Of a stretch of 64,000 bases of DNA, positions 61,015-64,000 are shown in pieces. The translations under genes were made by a program, and so were the position numbers. Position 1 is the first letter of the stretch. Every line of letters begins with the position of its first letter. The notes under the pieces were generated by a model. It ran no database searches. It saw only the letters and a list, made by a program, of their open reading frames with translations, and had not been told where the DNA came from. Source of the stretch: an uncultured Roseibium sp. (lineage in GTDB: Bacteria; Pseudomonadota; Alphaproteobacteria; Rhizobiales; Stappiaceae); contig NZ_OY780958.1 in assembly GCF_963675985.1 (NCBI RefSeq), positions 3,286,001-3,350,000 on the forward strand, written 5' to 3'.

Positions 61015-63309
61015 TCAGGTGACAGCCCGCTTCTGGGCTTCCACACATGCCAGCGCCGACATATTCACCACGCCGCGGGATGTAACCGACGGGGTCAGGA
61101 TGTGCGCCGGTTTCGCGGTGCCGAGCAGGATCGGTCCGACGTGAAGTGCCTCGGTGGACACCTTCAAAAGGTTTAGAGCGATATTGGCCGCATCCAGGTT
61201 CGGGAAGAGCAGCAGGTTCGCTTCACCTTTCAGCTTTCCGTTCGGCATCACGCGTTCGCGCAGAAGCTCGTTCAATGCGGCGTCGCCGTGCATCTCGCCG
61301 TCCACTTCCAGATCCGGATGAGACTGCCAGAGGATTTCCAGCGCCTCACGCATCTTGCGTGAGGATGCCGTATCTCGCGACCCGAAGTTCGACAAGGACA
61401 GAAGGGCGGCCTTGGGTTCGATGCCGAAGCGGTGTATTTCTTCCGCCGCCAGCTGAGCCATTTCGGCCAGTTCCTCTGCATCGGGATCCTCCGAAACGAA
61501 CGTATCGCTCAGGAACACCGCTCCGCGGCTGCTGATCAGCAGCGAAAGCGCCGACAGGTCACGGACGCCGTCACGCATGCCGATGATCTGGCGGATGTCC
61601 CGCAGATGGCGGATAAAGCGGCCTTCCAGGCCGCAGACCACCGCGTCCGCATCGCCCCTGCGGACTGCGAGCGCGGAGATGACGGTCGAATTGGTGCGCA
61701 CGATCGTACGCGCCGCATCGGGCGGCAGGCCCTTTCGACCGACGCAGGAAAAATACTCGTCCACATAATCCCGGTATCGGGGATCGTCCTGCGGATTGAT
61801 GAACTCGAAATCCCTCCCGGGACGGATCTTCAGACCGAAACGCTCGCACCTGGCCTGCAGGACATCCGGACGGCCGACGAGAATCGGCTTGGCGATCTTG
61901 TCTTCCATCAGCACCTGGGCGGCACGCAGAACCCGCTCGTCTTCTCCTTCGGCGTAAATGATCCGCTTCGGATCCTGGGTCGCCGCCTGGATGATCGGCT
62001 TCATGATCAGGCCGGAGCGGAAGACAAAGCGGTTCAGACGGTCCAGGTAGGCGTCGAAATTCTCGATCGGCCGGGTGGCGACGCCGGTTTCCATGGCAGC
62101 TTTGGCAACTGCGGGCGCGATGCGCAGAATCAGGCGCTGATCGAAGGGGGATGGAATGAGGTAATTCGGCCCGAAGGTTTCCGTCGCTCCGCCATAGGCG
62201 TGCGCAGCTACGTCCGACGGCTCTTCGCGGGCAAGACCTGCAATCGCCTCGACGGCCGCGCGTTTCATTTCCTCGTTGATGATGGTCGCGCCGACGTCGA
62301 GCGCCCCACGGAAGATATAGGGGAAGCACAGGACGTTGTTGACCTGGTTCGGATAGTCGGACCGGCCGGTACACATGACCACATCCGGACGAACGGCCTG
62401 CGCCTCTTCCGGCATGATTTCCGGATTGGGATTGGCGAGCGCCAGGATCAACGGACCCTTACCCATTTTCGCAACCATATCCGGCTTGAGAACGCCGGCT
62501 GCGGACAGGCCGAGGAAAACATCCGCGCCGTCGATCACGTCCTCCAGGGTCCGCTTGTCGGTCTTTTGCGCGAACTTCGCCTTCCACTCGTCCATGAGCG
62601 CCTCGCGGCCCTCGTAGACGACACCCTCGATGTCCGTGACCCAGATGTTCTCCATCTTCGCGCCCAGGCTCACCAGCATGTTGAGGCAGGCAAGGGCTGC
62701 CGCACCGGCGCCGGAGGCGACGATTTTCGCCTCTGAAATATCCTTGCCGGCCAGCTCCAGCCCGTTGCGGACGGCGGCACCGACGATGATGGCTGTTCCA
62801 TGCTGGTCGTCATGGAAGACGGGAATGTTCATCCGCTCCCGCAGCCTGGCTTCGATCAGGAAGCATTCCGGCGCCTTGATGTCTTCCAGATTGATACCGC
62901 CGAAGGTGGGCTCGAGCACGGCGACCGCATCGACGAAGCGGTCGACATTCCGTTCATCGACCTCGATGTCGAACACGTCGATGCCGGCGAATTTCTTGAA
63001 CAGGACCGCCTTGCCTTCCATGACCGGTTTGGAGGCCAGCGGGCCAATGGCACCGAGCCCCAGAACGGCGGTGCCGTTGGAAATGACGGCGACCAGATTG
63101 CCTCGCGCCGTATAATCGGCCGCCTTGGCCGGATCCTTGGCGATTTCCAGGCAGGGAGCGGCAACCCCCGGTGAATAGGCCAGCGCCAGGTCGCGCTGGT
63201 TGCCGAGCGGCTTGGTCGCCTGGATTTCGAGTTTCCCGGGCCTTGGATACTGATGGTAGTACAGGGCGGCTTCGGTCAGATCGCTCTCGGTGGTTTTCTT
63301 GTCGCTCAT
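61015..63309 (-). CDS. maeB: NADP-dependent malic enzyme with phosphotransacetylase-like domain
   Basis: A 764-residue MaeB. The N-terminal malic domain begins ALYYHQYPRPGKLEI and has RDLALAYSPGVAAPCLEI; the NAD(P) domain has ASGAGAAALACLNML and GADVFLGLSAAGVL. From about residue 430 a phosphate acetyl/butaryltransferase-like domain follows, which in this family is regulatory (acetyl-CoA response). It decarboxylates malate to pyruvate and yields NADPH. Confidence 0.95.
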   Translation of the reverse strand: MSDKKTTESDLTEAALYYHQYPRPGKLEIQATKPLGNQRDLALAYSPGVAAPCLEIAKDPAKAADYTARGNLVAVISNGTAVLGLGAIGPLASKPVMEGKAVLFKKFAGIDVFDIEVDERNVDRFVDAVAVLEPTFGGINLEDIKAPECFLIEARLRERMNIPVFHDDQHGTAIIVGAAVRNGLELAGKDISEAKIVASGAGAAALACLNMLVSLGAKMENIWVTDIEGVVYEGREALMDEWKAKFAQKTDKRTLEDVIDGADVFLGLSAAGVLKPDMVAKMGKGPLILALANPNPEIMPEEAQAVRPDVVMCTGRSDYPNQVNNVLCFPYIFRGALDVGATIINEEMKRAAVEAIAGLAREEPSDVAAHAYGGATETFGPNYLIPSPFDQRLILRIAPAVAKAAMETGVATRPIENFDAYLDRLNRFVFRSGLIMKPIIQAATQDPKRIIYAEGEDERVLRAAQVLMEDKIAKPILVGRPDVLQARCERFGLKIRPGRDFEFINPQDDPRYRDYVDEYFSCVGRKGLPPDAARTIVRTNSTVISALAVRRGDADAVVCGLEGRFIRHLRDIRQIIGMRDGVRDLSALSLLISSRGAVFLSDTFVSEDPDAEELAEMAQLAAEEIHRFGIEPKAALLSLSNFGSRDTASSRKMREALEILWQSHPDLEVDGEMHGDAALNELLRERVMPNGKLKGEANLLLFPNLDAANIALNLLKVSTEALHVGPILLGTAKPAHILTPSVTSRGVVNMSALACVEAQKRAVT

Positions 63310-63400
63310 GGCTGCCGCCTCTCTTCCATCACCCCAAATCGCGTTCGGCCTGCTGATGTCTGGCCGAAGCGGACTCCAAATTTCGTATTAGACAAAGGGA

Positions 63401-64000
63401 TTACCCGCTGCGGTGTAAAATGAGAACCCGCAGAAGCGAAAACAGCACCAGACTGTTGAGAATATGCCATAAAAAATGTGTTCCCGCCGTTACGTCAGCA
63501 CACAAGGGCATATCCAGCGCGCGGAAGGTGACGGAGACGGCGAACAGGACACCGGTCAGAAGCAGGTCCCGGCCAAGCTTCTTGTCGATCCGCCAGAAGG
63601 CAATCCCGACCGCGAAGATCGCGAGTAGAGCCGGCAGATAGAAGGCCGACGATCCGACGATCGGCGCCCAGACCTCTCCCAGGCCCGGAGACATGACGAA
63701 GAAGCCGATGACGAGGGCTCCGGCGAGAACCCAGGACATTCCCAGGAACCGCTTCAGCGCGATCAGAAGATAGAAATGGATGAAGACGACGATGGGAATC
63801 ACGTCAGCCATCCCCGCCCACCGGGTCGCGAAGGTGTGAAACAGGAAGGAGCCGATCCCGGTCAGGAAAACGATCCCGATCAGGGCCAGCGCCACCCGGT
63901 CGTCCGGCGTCTTCTTCCGCCACATGAGGAAGGCGACGATCGCCGCGATCAGAAACGCGGCATTGGTCACCGCATTCAGCGGTTCGGCCCAGAATTCCGG
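63401..64000 (-). CDS. ceramidase-family membrane protein, 5' end beyond the window
   Basis: The visible 199 residues begin in frame at the window edge with PEFWAEPLNAVTNAAFLIAA, the start of alkaline ceramidase-like (PF05875) proteins, and contain the metal-site His segments GSFLFHTFATRWA and GTHFLWHILNSLV. About seven hydrophobic helices are seen. Family members hydrolyse ceramides or act as related membrane metallohydrolases. The first few codons are outside the window. Confidence 0.8.
   Translation of the reverse strand, partial: PEFWAEPLNAVTNAAFLIAAIVAFLMWRKKTPDDRVALALIGIVFLTGIGSFLFHTFATRWAGMADVIPIVVFIHFYLLIALKRFLGMSWVLAGALVIGFFVMSPGLGEVWAPIVGSSAFYLPALLAIFAVGIAFWRIDKKLGRDLLLTGVLFAVSVTFRALDMPLCADVTAGTHFLWHILNSLVLFSLLRVLILHRSG

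Noticed and set aside
1..64000. tRNA, rRNA, prophage or CRISPR loci
   Set aside because: I looked for T-loop-like GGTTCGAATCC patterns, integrases, phage structural genes and spaced repeats and saw none; a tRNA scan could still find something missed by eye.

Overview
This window looks like a chromosomal segment of a marine alphaproteobacterium of the order Hyphomicrobiales (Rhizobiales), most like the Stappiaceae (Roseibium/Labrenzia type). The inference rests on high GC, dense mixed-strand gene packing, and typical alphaproteobacterial gene sets: fabI, a histidine phosphatase and aroC close together; nadABC with a NadQ-type regulator nearby; btaAB betaine-lipid genes; a TIGR02301 protein; a RibBX-type riboflavin gene; and a uracil-DNA glycosylase divergent from ETF-ubiquinone oxidoreductase. 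I found no tRNA, rRNA, prophage, transposase or CRISPR array. One non-autonomous, MITE-like element is present.

Layout. 1-4284: the end of a TlyA-type rRNA methyltransferase, an RlmD/TrmA-type RNA methyltransferase, a second SAM methyltransferase, an Amidoligase_2 enzyme and a class I glutamine amidotransferase-like peptidase, tightly packed and closed by a terminator. 4331-7784: a RibBX protein preceded in frame by an HTH-like segment, a Bcr/CflA drug exporter and a small membrane protein. 8011-10846: a TAXI-type TRAP transporter. 10838-13000: a dienelactone hydrolase and aroC. 13385-19449: a GGDEF/EAL protein, histidine phosphatase, fabI, a FAD-linked oxidase and a glyoxalase-superfamily protein. 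19511-22131: an ECF sigma factor translationally coupled to a membrane-anchored vWA protein. 22204-27496: a TPR-methyltransferase, a YedK/HMCES DNA-protein crosslinker, a protein ending in a FliM-like peptide, a Nudix hydrolase, TIGR02301, small proteins and a LysE exporter. 27475-29504: btaAB with a PhoB-box candidate. 29585-33604: an L,D-transpeptidase, an XRE regulator divergent from a DUF2061 protein, and a dihydroorotase-like amidohydrolase.

33766-36954 is a run of ygfZ, an HD hydrolase, a tyrosine phosphatase and a NadQ/NrtR-like NAD regulator. 37148-38392 is a SleB-type cell wall hydrolase. 38455-42112 is nadABC, with a perfect palindrome just upstream of nadA that is the obvious operator for the regulator. 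42470-51790: an MFS permease, then glyQ and glyS, separated by a 268-bp MITE-like element, lemA, a DUF2207 protein and a GGDEF/EAL gene. 51795-56881: a 63-residue membrane protein, an S49 peptidase, a PilZ protein, a uracil-DNA glycosylase and ETF-QO. 57541-64000: a DEAD-box helicase with a long leader, a third GGDEF/EAL protein, malic enzyme MaeB and a truncated ceramidase-family gene.

Themes. Cofactor metabolism is strongly represented (riboflavin; NAD synthesis with its regulator). Three GGDEF/EAL proteins (two with altered GGDEF signatures) and a PilZ protein point to c-di-GMP signalling. The observations I rate highest are the methyltransferase-amidoligase-amidotransferase operon, the MITE-like element, the C-terminal FliM-like peptide, the sigma factor/vWA pair, the clamp-binding-like tail on YedK, and the NadQ operator candidate. 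All function calls come from reading the translated sequence and remembered family signatures; no database search was run.
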